From assembly GCA_023101885.1 (NCBI GenBank), contig JALPQD010000823.1, forward strand, positions 310,001 to 374,000: a DNA stretch of 64,000 nucleotides. The letters are read 5' to 3'. The notes under the pieces are model-generated. The model was not told the DNA's origin, did not search any database, and saw only the letters and a list, made by a program, of their open reading frames with translations. The stretch is from Typhlomys cinereus (taxonomy: Eukaryota > Chordata > Mammalia > Rodentia > Platacanthomyidae). Both the position numbers and the translations under genes were made by a program. Positions 32,970 to 46,244 of the stretch are shown here, piece by piece; position 1 is the first letter of the stretch; each line of letters starts with the position of its first letter.

Positions 32970-35900
32970 AAAACTGGAAGCATTCCCACTTCGATAGGGA
33001 ACTAGACAAGGCTGTCCACTCTCACCACTTCTATTCAATATTGTACTTGAAGTCTTAGCTGAAGCCATAAGACAAGAAAGGGGCATAAAAGGGATTCAAA
33101 TTGGCAAGGAAGAAGTCAAGCTATCCCTATTTGCAGATGACATGATCTTATATCTGAGTGATCCCTAAAACTCCACCAGGAAGCTCCTGGAACTAATTGA
33201 GAAGTTCAGCAGGGTAGCAGGATACAAAATAAATGTACAAAAATCAATGGCTTTCCTATATGCCCAGAATGAAGAAGTGAAAAAGCCCTGAGAGAAACAA
33301 TCCCATTTACTATAACCCCTAAAAAAATGAAATACCTTGATATAAACCTAACCAAGGAGGACAAAGACCTTTACAATGAAAACTTTAAAACCCTAAAGAA
33401 AGAAACAGCAGAAGACACCAGAAGGTGGAAAGACCTCCCGTGATCCTGGATTGGCAAAATCAACATTGTAAAAATGACCATCCTACCAAAGGCAATATAC
33501 AAATTCAATGCTATACCAATTAAAATCCCCAAAGCAATTCTTTAAAGAAGTTGACCAAACAATTTTGAAATTCATATGGAAGCACAAAAGACCCAGGATA
33601 GCAAAGACAATCCTGAGTAACAAAAACACTGCTGGAGGTATCACCATACCAAACCTTAGTCTATACTACAAATCCATAGTTATAAAAACAGCCTGGTACT
33701 GGCTTCAAAATAGACATAGAGATCAATGGATAAAGGTAGAAGACCCAGATATAAGCCCAAAAAATTACAGCCATTTGGTCTTTGACAAAGGGGCCCAAAG
33801 AATCCAATGGAAAAAGAACAGCATCTTCAACAAATGGTGCTGGCAAAAACTGGATCTCCAAATGCAGAAGATTAAAGTTGGACCCGTACTTGTCACCATG
33901 TACAAGACTTAATTCCAAATGGATCAAGGACCTTGATATCAGGCCAGAGACTATAAAAATCATAACAGAATGGATAGGGAACTCCCTTGAGCTGGTTGGG
34001 CTAGGCCAACATTTCCTAAACAGACATCCAATGGCACAGTCACTGCTACCAACTCTCAACAGTTGGGATCTTGTGAAATTAAAGAGCTTCTGTTCAGATA
34101 AAGAGATTGTCACAGGAGCTCAAAGGCAACCCACAGAATGGGAGAAAATCTTCACTAACCATATATCTGATAGAGGTCTATTATCCAGAGTGCACAAAGA
34201 ACTTAGAAAACTAAACACCAAGGAAATTAGTGGCCCAATTAAAAAATAGGCCCTGGAACTTAAACGAAACTTTACCAGGGATGAAATTAAAATGTCTAGC
34301 AAATATCTGAAAAAATGCTCCACTTCCTTAGCCATCATGGGAAATGCAAATCAAAACTTCCCTGAGATATCATCTCACCCCAGTTAGGATGGCAAAAATC
34401 CACAATACAAACAACACCAAATGCTGGAGAGGATGTGGAGAGAGGGGAACATTGCTGGTGGGAATGCAGGCTCATACAGCCACTCTGGCGAGCCGTCTGG
34501 AGATTCTTAAAGAAATTAAAGATTGAAATGTCATATGACCCTGCGATTCCACTTTTTGGAATAACCTCTCATGCAGCAGAGGTTCACCTCGATAGCACAA
34601 GTGCAACCATGTTCATAGCAAGCACTGTTTACAATAGCAAAGTCATGGAATCAACCCAAATGTCCAACAGTTGACGAGTGGATAAGGAAAAGGTGGTACA
34701 TCTATACAATGGAGTACTACTCAGCCATCAAAAATGATGAATTACTGGAATTTGCTGGGAAATGGATGTCATTAGAAACAATTATATTGAGTGAAGCATC
34801 CCAGACCCAGAAAATTAACCGCCATATGTACTCCCTAATAGGTGGCTCCAAGTACCAAACCCACCCAGCCCACCTAGAGACACTTGACGATAAATCTCTG
34901 TAATACAGTAATTGCAAGGATTATGAAACAGGAGGGATGGGGTTGGAGGGCCACACCAGAACAACAAGGAGAGAGGGGACCATGTTTAGCAGCAGAAAAT
35001 AGGCCTCCATCAAGGACTGCAAGTAGCAATGAGACATCTGGTTAAGTTCACAGACTTTTCGTTCCTGATCATTTACAACTGAGGGGGGTGTGATCTCACC
35101 AGAAGGGGAGGGCATATAGTCTGGCAGATAAAAAGTGACCATTTTGCAAATGGGTGATTGATCCCTCCCTCACTGTGGTTTTCTACTTTTATTACATCTA
35201 CCTTTGAATATACTCTTATAACAAGACACTAGTTTAACAGCTTTTTATCTCTGGCCAGGGGGTGACATCCAGTACTCATCAGGATGGAGTGAAGGGCATT
35301 GCAGGAGCAGCAAAACTGCAAAAGAAAATGAACAAACCATAATCCAGAACTTCAGAGACTCTATATCAACCACCCAGAACTAGGCCAGCCTAATCTCTCC
35401 CCATCCTGAAGCTCAGGGAAATTTGCGGAAGAGGGGGCGGTAAGATTGTAAGGGCACAAGGATGGGAGGAGCAATGATATGCAAGATACTCCACACAAGT
35501 TAGGGCCGAAGCAATCATAATTGGACTTTGCATGCCCTGCACAATGTCCAACACATTATTGACCCCACAAAGTCTAGCATTTGCTAAAAGCACCAAGATC
35601 CTTGGAGGAAAGGGATTGACAGCCAAAATAATGTTCCTATGCTTAAGGGGAACAAAGGAAAGGGTTCAGGGAAATGTCGCTGGGTCCCTGTATGTCATCA
35701 GAGAGGAGGACCCAGAGGAGAGTTTGGCATGCACATTAAAGGATTTTCTGGGGATTGGGGGAGGGGAGGTACTGGGGGGTGGGGAGGGAGGGGTCAGGGG
35801 AGGGTGAGCAGAGGGGTGGGGGGGAGGGGGGGAGGGAACCGGTGTACCTATTTAGCTTGTATGAGCAGAGATAATAAAAAATTTAAAAAAATAAATAAAA
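32970..35900 (+). mobile_element. 5'-truncated L1, plus strand
   Basis: Starts in the RT domain (GGAAGCATTCCCACTTCG corresponds to the [10 protein letters not shown] area) and keeps the RT FADD motif (about 33130-33145). It continues to the ORF2 C-terminus and a 3' UTR with a purine-rich, G-rich tract (35740-35840), ending GATAATAAAAAATTTAAAAA. Coding fragments: 33508-33912 ([20 protein letters not shown]), 33782-34249, and 34435-34903 with the C-terminal cysteine/histidine region broken. It is the only long L1 here on this strand. No convincing target-site duplication was found. Confidence 0.88.
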
Positions 35901-36201
35901 GTTGTTAATGTTAATCTTAAGTAACAAACTCACACACACACACACACACAAAATAAACTCTTTTTCCAGTGAAAATCTTTATCACTTGATCCCTGTTGGC
36001 TTAATATCTTTTAAGAGTGCATTTATTTTAAGGTACAATAATAATATATATATGCTGATTAAGTGCTGTGAGCTCAGCAATTTAGTGGCCAGTTTCCTGT
36101 ACCAGTTAAAATAATTCTTCTAATTATAATGAACAAGAGGATTTTGGAATGTGAGTGCTTTTGGTTACTTATTCATTCATTTTCTTATTTAGTGGGTTTT
36201 T
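35901..36201. other. Short unique spacer with (CA)n
   Basis: AT-rich; a short (CA)n at 35932-35950. Nothing else recognised. Confidence 0.5.
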
Positions 36202-36258
36202 TTGTCGAATATTCTTTTTTTCCCATTTTTATCTTTTTTTAAAATTTCTGCTCATGCA

Positions 36259-36620
36259 GGGCTGGAGAGGTGGCTCAGGGGTTAAGCCTCTGCCTTGCAT
36301 GCGGAAGGACCTGAGTTCGGATCCCAGATCCCACGTATAGACCCCAGGCGGAAGCGGGGGCGGCCTGCGCTTCTGGTCCTGGTAGGGCGGAGCCTGTGAA
36401 TCCCGGGGCAGAAGGAGGTGGAGGTGTCCATGGTGGTTCGCGAATTCGTCCGTGGTTCTACACACACACACACACACACACAGACACGCGCGCATGCATG
36501 TACACACACATATGCACACAGTTGAATAAATAATAATAAAAAATAAAAAAAGAATAAAAAATGGGAAGAACTGCATTAGCCCCAAAGCAACCCTGTACTC
36601 TTCAACACTTTAAAAAAAAA
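36259..36620 (+). mobile_element. tRNA-headed SINE with extra 3' sequence, nested in the L1 tail
   Basis: Flanked by AAATTTCTGCTCATGCA at 36242-36258 and 36621-36637 (17 nt identical). The head GGGCTGGAGAGGTGGCTCAG carries a pol III A box; GAGTTCGGATCCC fits the B box. The body is GC-rich, then (CA)n at 36461-36481 and an A/T-rich tail to about 36560. About 54 bases of unrelated sequence and a second A11 tract follow before the duplication, so the inserted RNA seems to have run past the SINE end. Young by its intact promoter boxes. Confidence 0.78.
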
Positions 36621-37126
36621 AAATTTCTGCTCATGCAAACTTAATGGGTACACTGGTCTCCTTCTTCCTCCACCCCTCGCTGGAATACCTTGCTCTCTTC
36701 CCCCTTTTCCCCATCTATTCCCTCCCTCCTTCCCTATCTCCCAGTGCCTCCTCCCCCTCATCCCTGGAGCATCCTTTAATGTGTATGTCAAACTTTCCCC
36801 TGGGTCCTCCTCTCTGATGATGTGTAAGGACTCAGTGGCATTTCCTAGAACTCTTTCTTGTGTTCCCCATAAGTATAGGAACAGTATTGTGGCTGTTAAT
36901 CCCTTGCCTCTAAGGATCTTAGTGATTTTAGTCCATGCTAGACTTTGAGGGGTCATTAATGTGTTGGTCATTGCGCAGGTCATGCAAAGGCCTATTATGA
37001 TTGCTTCGGCCCTAACTTGTGTGGCGTATCTTGCATATCATTTCTCTTCCCGTCCTTGTGCTCTTACAATCTTACCACCCTCCCTTCCACAAATTTCTCT
37101 GAGCTTCAGGATGGGGAGATTCTCTG

Positions 37127-37595
37127 GAGTGGGGGCAGTAAGATTGTAAGAACACAAGGATGGGAGGAGCAATGATATCTAAGATACTCCACACAAGTTA
37201 GGGCCGAAGCAATCATAATTGGACTTTGCATGCCCTGCGCAATGTCCAACACACTATTGACCTCACAATGTCTAGCATTTGCTAAAAGTACCAAGATCCT
37301 TGGAGGCAAGGGATTGACAGCCACAGTAGTGTTCCTATGCTTCAGGGGAACACGGGAAAGGGTTCAGGGAAATGCCACTGGGTTCCTTGTACGTCATTGG
37401 AGTGGAGGACCCAGAGGAGAGTCTGGCATGCACATTAAAGGATTCGACGGGGACTGGGGGGGAGGCACTGGGGGGTGGGGAGGGAGGGGTGAGGGGAGGG
37501 GGAGCAGGGAGATGGGGGGAGGAGGAGGGAGGGAGGGAACCATTTTACCTATAAAGTTTGTATGAGCGGAAATAATAATAAAAAATTAAAAAAAT
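37127..37595 (+). mobile_element. 5'-truncated L1 3' UTR, inserted in inverse orientation
   Basis: Plus-strand L1 3' UTR (GAGTGGGGGCAGTAAGATTG to AATAATAATAAAAAATTAAAAAA) sitting within the minus-strand L1. The host's 36638-37126 and this piece cover the same part of the 3' UTR, so together they form an approximately 0.48 kb inverted repeat with almost no spacer. The host resumes with TAGAGTCTCTGATG; the left side reads AGATTCTCTG, possibly a mutated duplication. Confidence 0.8.
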
Positions 37596-40589
37596 AGAGT
37601 CTCTGATGTTCTGAATTATGGTTTATTGATTTTTTTTCAGTTTTGCAGGTCCTGCATTGCCCTTGGCTCCATCCTGATGGGTATTGGATGTCACCCCCTG
37701 GCCAGAGATAAAAAGCTGTTGAATTAGGGTCTTATTATAAGAGTATATTCAAAGGTAGATTGAATAAAAATAGGAGACCACGGTGAGGGGGGTCATTCTC
37801 CCATTTGCAAAATAGTTATTTTCTATCTGCCAGACTATATGCCCTCGCCTTCTGGTGAGATCATACCCCATCAGTTGCAAATGATCAGAAAGGAAAGTCT
37901 GTGAACTTAACCAGATGTCTCATTACTTACTTGCAGTCCTTGATGGTGGCCTATTTTCTCTGCTGTAGCATGGTCCCCTCTCTCCTTGTTTCTGGTGGGG
38001 CCCTCCTTACCTTCCCTCCTGTTTATAATCTTTACAATTATTGTAGGTATTACAGAGATTTATCTTTGAGTGTGTCTCTGAGTGAGTTTGGTACTAGGAG
38101 CCACCTATGAGGGCATAGATACGGTGCTTACTTTTCTGTGTCTGGGATACTTCACTCAATATAATTGTTTCTAATTTGATCCATTTCCTGGAAAATTCCA
38201 GTAATTCATCATTTTTAATGGCTGAGTACTATTCCATTGTATAAATGTACCACATTTTTCTCATCCACTTGTCAACTGTTGGACATTTGGGCTGATTCCA
38301 TGACTTTGCTATTGTAAACAGTGCTGCTATGAACATGGTCATACTTGTTCTATCTAGGTGCATTTTTGCTTTTTGGAGGGTTATTCCCAAAAGTAGAAAA
38401 GCAGGGTCATATGGCGTTTCAATTGTTAACTTCTTTTAAATCACCAAGGCTCATTTTTTAAGTGGGCCATTTGTTTCCTTGATATTTAATTTTCTAAGTT
38501 CTTTGTGCACTCTGGATAATAGAGCTCTATCATATATGTAGTTAGAGAAGATTTTCTCCCATTCTGTGGGTGGCCTTTGTGCTTGTGTTACAATCTCTTT
38601 ATCTGAACGGAAGCTCTTTAATTTCACAAGATCCCATCTGTTGAGTGTTGGTTGTAGTGACTGTGCTATTGGATGCCCGTTTTGGAACTGTTAGCCTAGC
38701 CCAAATAGCTCGAATGAGTTCCCTATCCTTTCACCTCTGGTTTTTATAGTACCTGGCCTTATGCTGAGGTCTTTGATCCATTTGGAATTAATTCTTGTAC
38801 ATGGTGACAAATACCCATCCAGTTTTAATCTGCTGCTTTTGTCAGCACCATTTGTTGCATATGCTGTTCTTTTTCCATTGGATTTTTTGGGCCCCTTTGT
38901 CAAAGATCAAATGGCTGTAGGTGTGAGGGCTAATAGCTGGGTCTTCAACCCTTATCCATTGATCTGTGTGTCTATTTTGAAGCCATTACAGGCTGTTTAT
39001 ACAACTATAGATTTGTAATATAGACTAAGGTTTGGTATGGTTACACCTTCAGCAGTGTTTTTGTTACTCAGGATTGTTTTTGCCATCCTGGGTCTTTTGT
39101 GCCTCCATATGAAATTTGAGATTATTTGGTCAACTTTTTAAGGAATTGCTTTGGGATTTTAATTGGTATAGCATTGAATCTGTATATTGCCTTTGGTAGG
39201 ATGGTCATTTTTACGATGTTGATTCTGCCAATCCAGGAACAAGGGAGGTCTTTCCACCTTCTGGTGTCTCCTGCAATTTCTTTCTTTAGGGTGTTAAAGT
39301 TTTCATAGGTTTATACCAAGGTATTTCATTTTTTCAGGGGCTATAGTAAATGGGATTGTTTCTCTTAAAGCTTTTTCACTTCTTTCATTCTGGGCATATA
39401 GGAAATCCTCTGATTTTTGCACATATATTTTGTATCCTGCTACCCTGCTGAACTTCTCAATTAGTTCCAGGAGCTTCCTGGTGGAGTTTTTGGGATCACT
39501 CAGGTATAAGATCATGTCATCTGCAAATAAGAATAGCTTGACTTCTTCCTTGCTGATTTGAATCCCTTTTATGTTCCTTTCTTGTCTTATGACTTCAGCT
39601 AAGATTTCAAGTACAATATTAAATAGAAATGTTTTCCCCATTGAGTATAATCCTTGCTGTAGGCTTGTTGTATACTGCTATTATTATATTGATAAAGGTT
39701 CCTTCATTCCAACCTTCTGTAGGGTTTTGATCATAAAGGGCTGTTGGATCTTGTCAAAAGCTTTTTCTGCATCTATGGACAGTATTGTGTGGTTTTGGAT
39801 TTTGGACTGGTTTATATGGTGAATTACATTTATTGATTTGCATATGTTGAACCAACCTTGTATGCCTGCGATAAACCCTACTTGATCACTGTGAATGACC
39901 TTTTTGATACGTTTTTGAATCCTATTTGCTAAGTCTTTGTTGAGAGTCTTTGCACCTGTGTTCAATTAGATTGGCCTATCGTTTTCTTTTGTAAATGTAT
40001 CTTTATTAGGTTTTGGGATTAAGATGATATTAGCTTCACAGAAAGAAGTTGGTAGTGTTCCTTCCTTTGCTATTTGATGGAAATGTTTAAGGAGTATTGG
40101 TATTATTAGCTCCTTAAATGTCTGGTAGAATTCTGTGCTGAATCCATCTGGTCCAGGAAATTTTTTGGTGGGAAGATTGGAGATCATTTCCTCATATGTT
40201 ATAAGACTATCTAAATAATTCCCAACTTCTTGATTCATTTTAGATAAGTTGTGCTTACTTAGGAATTCATCCATTTCTTTTGTGTTGTCAAATTTCAGAG
40301 TATAAGTTTTTGAAATATGATGCTATAATACTCTGAATTTCTTGGTATCAGTAGTGATAACTCCATTTTCATTTCTAATTTTGTTAATTTGTGTTTTCTC
40401 TCTCTTGCTTTTGTTTAATTTAGCTAGGGGTGTATCAATCTTATTGATTTTTTCAAAGAACCAGCTTTTTGACTGGTTGATTTTCTCTATCATTTTCCTA
40501 ATCTCGATTTCAAATATTTCTCCCCTTATTTTGCTAATCTCCTTTATTCTACTGCTTTTGGGATCAGATTGGTCTAGTGTCTCTAAAGC

Positions 40590-40757
40590 TTATTTTTTTT
40601 AATTATTCTACAGTAAATGACTTTTATTTAAAAAAAAGTAACTGTGAACATATAAACAAGCCTGCAGGGCACTATAGTACAGTTGGAAAGAGATACATTT
40701 GCTAATGTACCTACGGGCCAATGAATTCCATTATTCTCAAATAAATTCTTAATAAAA
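40590..40757 (-). mobile_element. Truncated retrocopy of an mRNA 3' end
   Basis: It interrupts an L1 ORF2 stretch that elsewhere reads TCTAAAGCTTTAAGCTG. On the minus strand it ends TTAAATAAAAGTCATTTACTGT, a stretch of about 15 more bases, then an A8 tract: a poly(A) signal (rc 40623-40628) at the usual distance. The source transcript is not recognised. It was probably mobilised by L1 machinery. Confidence 0.55.
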
Positions 40758-40980
40758 ACTTTAAGCTGTATTGTTAACTTATTTATTTCTGATGTTTCCA
40801 TTTTTTTGATGTAGGCATTAAGAGCTATGAACTTACCTCTTAGGACAGCTTTCATTGTGTCCCATTGCATTCTCATCATCGTCACTTTCAGGAAATCTTG
40901 AATTTTCTTTTTAATCTCTTCCTGAATCCAATTCTCATTCAGCATCAAGTGTTTGGTTTCCAAGAATTAGTGAATTTTCT

Positions 40981-40987
40981 GTTTTTT

Positions 40988-41040
<53 letters not shown>
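40981..41040. repeat. T28 run followed by (TG)n
   Basis: A homopolymer T run (40981-41009) joined to (GT)n (41010-41040) inside the older L1's ORF2. This may mark the tail of a lost or very short insertion. Confidence 0.85.
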
Positions 41041-41044
<4 letters not shown>

Positions 41045-41348
41045 GGCTGTTAAGCTTTAGACCATGGTGATCTGCAGGCTAGAATTTCAACTTTTCTATA
41101 TATGTGGATATATGTGGAGTTTTGATTTGTGGCCCAGTATGTGGTCTATTTTGGAGAAAGTTCCATGTGCTGCTGAGAAAAATGTGTATTCTTTGGTGGT
41201 GAATGAAAAGTTCGATAGAGATCTGTAAGGTACATTTCAGTAAGAGTTTGATTAAGTTCCAATGTATCTCTGTTAAGTTTTTGACCTGTTGATCTATCCC
41301 ATGTTGAGAGGGCAGTGTTGAAATCCCCAAGAATTATCATTTGGAGGT

Positions 41349-41363
41349 TGATTTATCACTTTA
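41349..41363. repeat. Target-site duplication, left copy (full-length L1)
   Basis: TGATTTATCACTTTA; identical to 47689-47703. It is part of the older L1's ORF2. Confidence 0.92.
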
Positions 41364-42254
41364 TTTTTTATTTATTTATTTATTTTTATTTCAGCTCATA
41401 CAAACTTATTAGGCACACCAGTTCCCTCCCTTCCTCCTCCTCCCCCCGTACCCCCTTCTCCTCCTACCCACCCCTCTCCCTCCCCTCCCCCAGTACCTCC
41501 TGCCCCAATTCCCAGAGAGTCCTTTCTTGTGCATGTCTGATTTTCCTCTGGGCCCTCCTCTCCAATGACGTACAAGGACCTAGTGGCCTTTCCCTGAACC
41601 CTATCCCGTGTTCCCCTTAGGTATAGGAACACTGCTGTGGCTGCCAATCCTTTACCTCCAAGGCTCTTGGTGCCTTTAGCAGATGCTAGACTTTGTGAGG
41701 TCAACAGTGTGTAGGACAATGCGCAGGGCATGCAAAGTCCAATTATGATTGCTTCAGCCCTAACTAGTATAGAGTACCTTATATATCATTGCTCCTCCCA
41801 TCCTGTTGCTCTTATACTCTTACCGCCCCCTCTTCTGCAAATTTCCCTGAGCTTCAAGATGGGGAGAGACTAAGCTGGCCTAGTTCTAGGTGGTTGATAT
41901 AGAGTCTCTGAAGTTCTGGATTGTGGTTTGTTGATTTTCTTTTGCAGTTTTGCTGCTCCTGCAATGCCCTTCACTCCATCATGGTGGGCATTGTATGTTA
42001 CCCCCCTGGCCAGAGACAAAAAGCTGTTAGAGTCTTGTGATAAAAGCACATTCAAAGGTAGATGTAATAAAAGTGGGAAACTATACTAAGGGAGGGGTCT
42101 ATCACCCATTTGCAAAATGGTTACTTTTTATCTGCCAGACTATATGCCCTCCTCTTCTGGTGAGATCACACCCCCTCAGTAGTAAATGATCAGGAACAAA
42201 AGTCTGTGAACTTAATCAGATGTCTCATTACTTATTTGGGTCCTTGGTGGAGGC

Positions 42255-45200
42255 CTATTTTCCCTGCTGTAACATGGTCCCTTCTCTCCTTGTTTCTGGT
42301 GTGGCCCTCCTGCCCCATCCCTCCTGTTCATAATCCTTGCAATTACAGTCTCTAGGTGGGCTGGGTGGGTTTGGTACTAGGGGCCACCCATTAAGGGAGT
42401 ACACAAAGCGCTTAACATTCTGGGTTTGGGATACGTCACTTAATGTAATTGTTTCTAATGACATCCACTTCCCAGCAAATTCCAGTAATTCATCATTTTT
42501 GATGGCTGAGTAGTACTCCATTGTATAGATGTACCACCTTTTCCTTATCCACTCGTCAACTGTTGGACATTTGTGTTGATTCCATGACTTTGCTATTGTA
42601 AACAGTGCTGCTCTGAACATGGTCGTGCTTGTGCTATCGAGGTGAACCTCTGCTGTATGGGGGGTTATTCCCAAAAGTGGAATAGCAGGGTCATATGGCA
42701 TTTCAATCTTTAATTTCTTTAAGAATCTCCAGATGGCTCGCCAGAGTGGCTGTATGAGCCTGCATTCCCACCAGCAATGTAGGAGAGTTCCCCTCTCTCC
42801 ACATCCTCTCCAGCATTTGTTGTTGTTTGCATTGTGGATTTTTGCCATCCTGACCGGGGTGTGATGATATCTCAGGGAAGTTTTGATTTGCATTTCCCTG
42901 ATGGCTAAGGAAGTGGAGCATTTTTTCAAATATTTGTTAGACATTTTAATTTCATCCCTGGTAAAGTTTCTTTTAAGTTCCAGGGCCCATTTTTTAATTG
43001 GGCCATTGGTTTCCTTGGTGTTTAGTCTTCTAAGTTCTTTGTGCACTCTGGACAGCAGAATTCTATCAGATGTATGGTTAGTGAAGATTTTCTCCCATTC
43101 TGTGGGTTGCCTTTGAGCTCGTGTTATAATCTCTTTATCTGAACAGAAGCTCTTTAATTTCACAAGATCCCAACTGTTGAGAGTTGGTAGCAGTGACTGT
43201 ACCATTGGATGTCTGCTTAGGAACTGTTGGCCTAGCCCAATCAGTTCGAGGGAGTTCCCTATCCTTTCAACTATGGTTTTTATAGTCTCTGGCCTGATAT
43301 CAAGGTCCTTGATCCATTTGGAATTAAGTCTTGTACATGGTGACAAGTACGGGTCCAGCTTTAATCTTCTGCATGTGGAGATCCAGTTTTGCCAGCACCA
43401 TTTGTTGAAGATGCTGTTCTTTTTCCATTGGATTCTTTGGGCCCCTTTGTCAAAGACCAAATGGGTATAACTTTGTGGGCTTATATCTGGGTCTTCAATC
43501 CTTATCCATTGATCTGTGTGTCTAATTTGGAGCCAGTACCAGGCTGTCTTTGTAACTATGGATTTGTAGTATAGACTTAGGTTTGGTATGGTAATACCTC
43601 CAGCTGTGTTTTTGTTACTCAGGATTGTTTTTGCCATCCTGGGTCTTTTGTGCCTCCATATGAACTTTGAGATTGTTTGGTAAACTTCTTTGAAGAATTG
43701 CTTTGGGATTTTGATTGGTATAGCATTGAATCTGTATATTGCCTTTGGTAGGATGGTCATTTTTACGATGTTGATTCTGCCAATCCAGGAACAAGGGAGG
43801 TCTTTCCACCTTCTGGTGTCTTCTGCTATTTCTTTCTTTAGGGTTTTAAGTTTTCATTGTAAAGGTCTTTTACCTACTTAGTTAGGTTTATACCAAGGTA
43901 TTTCATTTTTTTAGGGGCTATAGTAAATGGGATTGTTTCTCTCAAGGCTTTTTCACTTCTTTCATTCTAGACATATAGGAAGGCCTCTGATTTTTTACAT
44001 TTATTTTGTATCCTGCTACCCTGCTGAACTTCTCAATTAGTTCCAGGAGCTTCCTGGTGGAGTTTTTGGGATCCCTCAGGTATAAGATCATGTCATCTGC
44101 AAATAGGGATAGTTTGACTTCTTCCTTGCCGATTTGAATCCCTCTTATGTCCCTTTCTTGTCTTATGGCTTCAGCTAAGACTTCGTACAATATTGAATAG
44201 AAGTGGTGAGAGTGGACAGCCTTGTCTAGTTCCTGATCCAAGTGGGAATTCTTCCAATTGTTCCCCATTGAGCATAATCCTTGCTGTGGGCTTGTTGTAT
44301 ATAGCTTTTATTATATTGATTAAGGTTCCTTCCATTCCCACTGTCTCTAGCGTTTTGATCATAAAAGGCTGTTGGATCTTGTCAAAAGCTTTTTCTGCAT
44401 CTATCGAGAGTATCATGTGGTCTTGGACTTTGGACTGGTTTACAAGATGGACTACATTTATTGATTTTCATATGTTGAACCAACCTTGTGTGCCGGGGAT
44501 GAAGTCTACTTGGTCCCCGTGAATGATCTTTTTAATATGTTTTTGAATCCGATTTACTAAGACTTTGTTGAGAATCTTTGTGTCTGTGTTCATCAGGGAG
44601 ATCGGCCTATAGTTTTCTTTTTTAAGTGATCTTTATTAGGTTTTGGGATTAAAACGATATTAGCTTCATAGAAGGAATTTGGTAGTGTTCCTTCCTTTGC
44701 TATTTGATGGAACAGTTTAAGGAGTATTGGTGTTATTAACTCCTTAAATGTCTGGTAGAACTCTGTGCTGAATCCATCTGGTCCAGGACATTTTTTGATG
44801 GGAAGATTTGAGATTACTTCCTCAATTTCCTTATGTGTTATAGGACTATTTAAATAATTCACAACTTCCTGATTCAATTTAGGTAAGTTGTGTTTACTTA
44901 GAAATTCATCCATCTCTTTTGTGTTGTCAAACTTCACAGAGTATAAGTTTTTGAAATTTGATGTTATAATTCTCTGGATTTCTTGGGTATCAGTAGTGAT
45001 AACTCCATGTTCATTTCTAATTTTGTTAATTTGGGTTTTCTCTCTCTTGCTTTTGGTTAGTTTAGCTAGGGGTGTATCAATCTTGTTGATTTTTTCAAAT
45101 AACCAGCTTTTTGATTGGTTGATTTTTTCTATCATTTTCTTAGTCTCGATTTCAGATATTTCTCCCCTTATTTTGCTAATCTCCTCTCTTCTACTGCTTT

Positions 45201-46194
45201 TGGGATCAGATTGCTCTAGTTTCTCTAAAGCTTTAAGCTGCATTGTTAAGTTGTTTATTTCTGATGTTTCCATTTTTTTGACGTAGGCATTAAGAGCTAT
45301 GAACTTACCTCTTAGAACAGCTTTCATTGTGTCCCAGAGATTTTGGTAAGTTGTATTTTCGTTATCATTCACTTTCAGGAAATCTTGAATTTCCTTTTTA
45401 ATTTCTTCCTGAATCCAGTTCTCAGTCAGCATCATAGTGTTAAGTTTCCAGGAGTTAGTGTATTTTCTCTTGTTTGATGTGTTGTGGATGTCCAACTTTA
45501 GGCCGTGGTGGTCTGATAGGGCACAGTTTAGAATTTCAACTTTCTTGTATATGTGTAGATTCATTTTGTGGCCCAATATGTGATCTATTTTGGAGAAAGT
45601 TCCGTGTGCTGCTGAGAAAAATGTGCATTCTTTTGTGCGTAGGTGAAAAGTTCGATAGAGATCTGTAAGGTCCATTTCTTTCAAGGTTTGATTAAGTTCC
45701 AAAGTGTCTCTGTTAAGCTTTTGACCTGTTGATCTAACCCATGTTGAGAGGGTGGTGTTGAAATCCCCAAGAATTATCATTTGGGGGTTGATTTCGTGCT
45801 TTAGATGCTGTAGGGTTTTCTTAATGAATGTGGAGGGGCCCGTATTGGGTGCATATATGTTCAGTATTGTGAAGTCTTCCTGGTGAATTGTACCTGTGAC
45901 TAAAATGTAGTATCCATCCATGTCTCTTATAATTTTCTTTGGTTTGAAATCCACTTTGTCTGATAGCATAATGGCTACCCCTGCCTGTTTTCTGCTTCCA
46001 CTTGCTTGTAGAATTGTTGACCAGCCGTTTATTTTTAGAGCGTGCCTATCTCTTGTGGTGAGATGGGTTTCCTGGAGGCAGCAGATTGATGGATTGTGAT
46101 TTTTAATCCAAGTTTGTAATCTGTGTTTCTTGATCGGTGAATTAAGTCCATTAACATTTAGTGTTATAATGGAGAAACTATTAATTCCAGACAT
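42255..46194 (-). pseudogene. L1 ORF2 (endonuclease / reverse transcriptase), frameshifted
   Basis: Nicks target DNA and reverse-transcribes the L1 RNA. The 5' part (44593-46194, 533 codons) starts [20 protein letters not shown]. It holds the endonuclease motifs [16 protein letters not shown] and SDHHGL, and the start of the RT with [12 protein letters not shown]. The middle (44171-44416) has [17 protein letters not shown]; the next piece (43942-44268) has the catalytic FADD. The end (42255-43760, 501 codons) has the cysteine region [19 protein letters not shown]. Three small deletions break it: about one base near 44628 (one A fewer than sister copies), about two near 44187, one near 44000. 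Total length is near the usual 1,275-1,300 codons. So few lesions mean it was recently intact, or that some are consensus errors. Confidence 0.92.
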
Positions 46195-46244
46195 TTATTA
46201 TGTTTAGTAGCTTTTATAAGTATATTGCTTCGCTTTTAATGGTG

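Noticed and set aside
32940..35930. Target-site duplication of the plus-strand L1
   Set aside because: No repeat longer than a few bases could be found across the A-rich 3' end and the T/A-rich 5' junction.
36638..37595. Twin-priming inversion of a single L1
   Set aside because: Twin priming gives adjacent, non-overlapping L1 parts in opposite orientation. Here both arms cover the same 3' UTR region and each has its own A-rich end.
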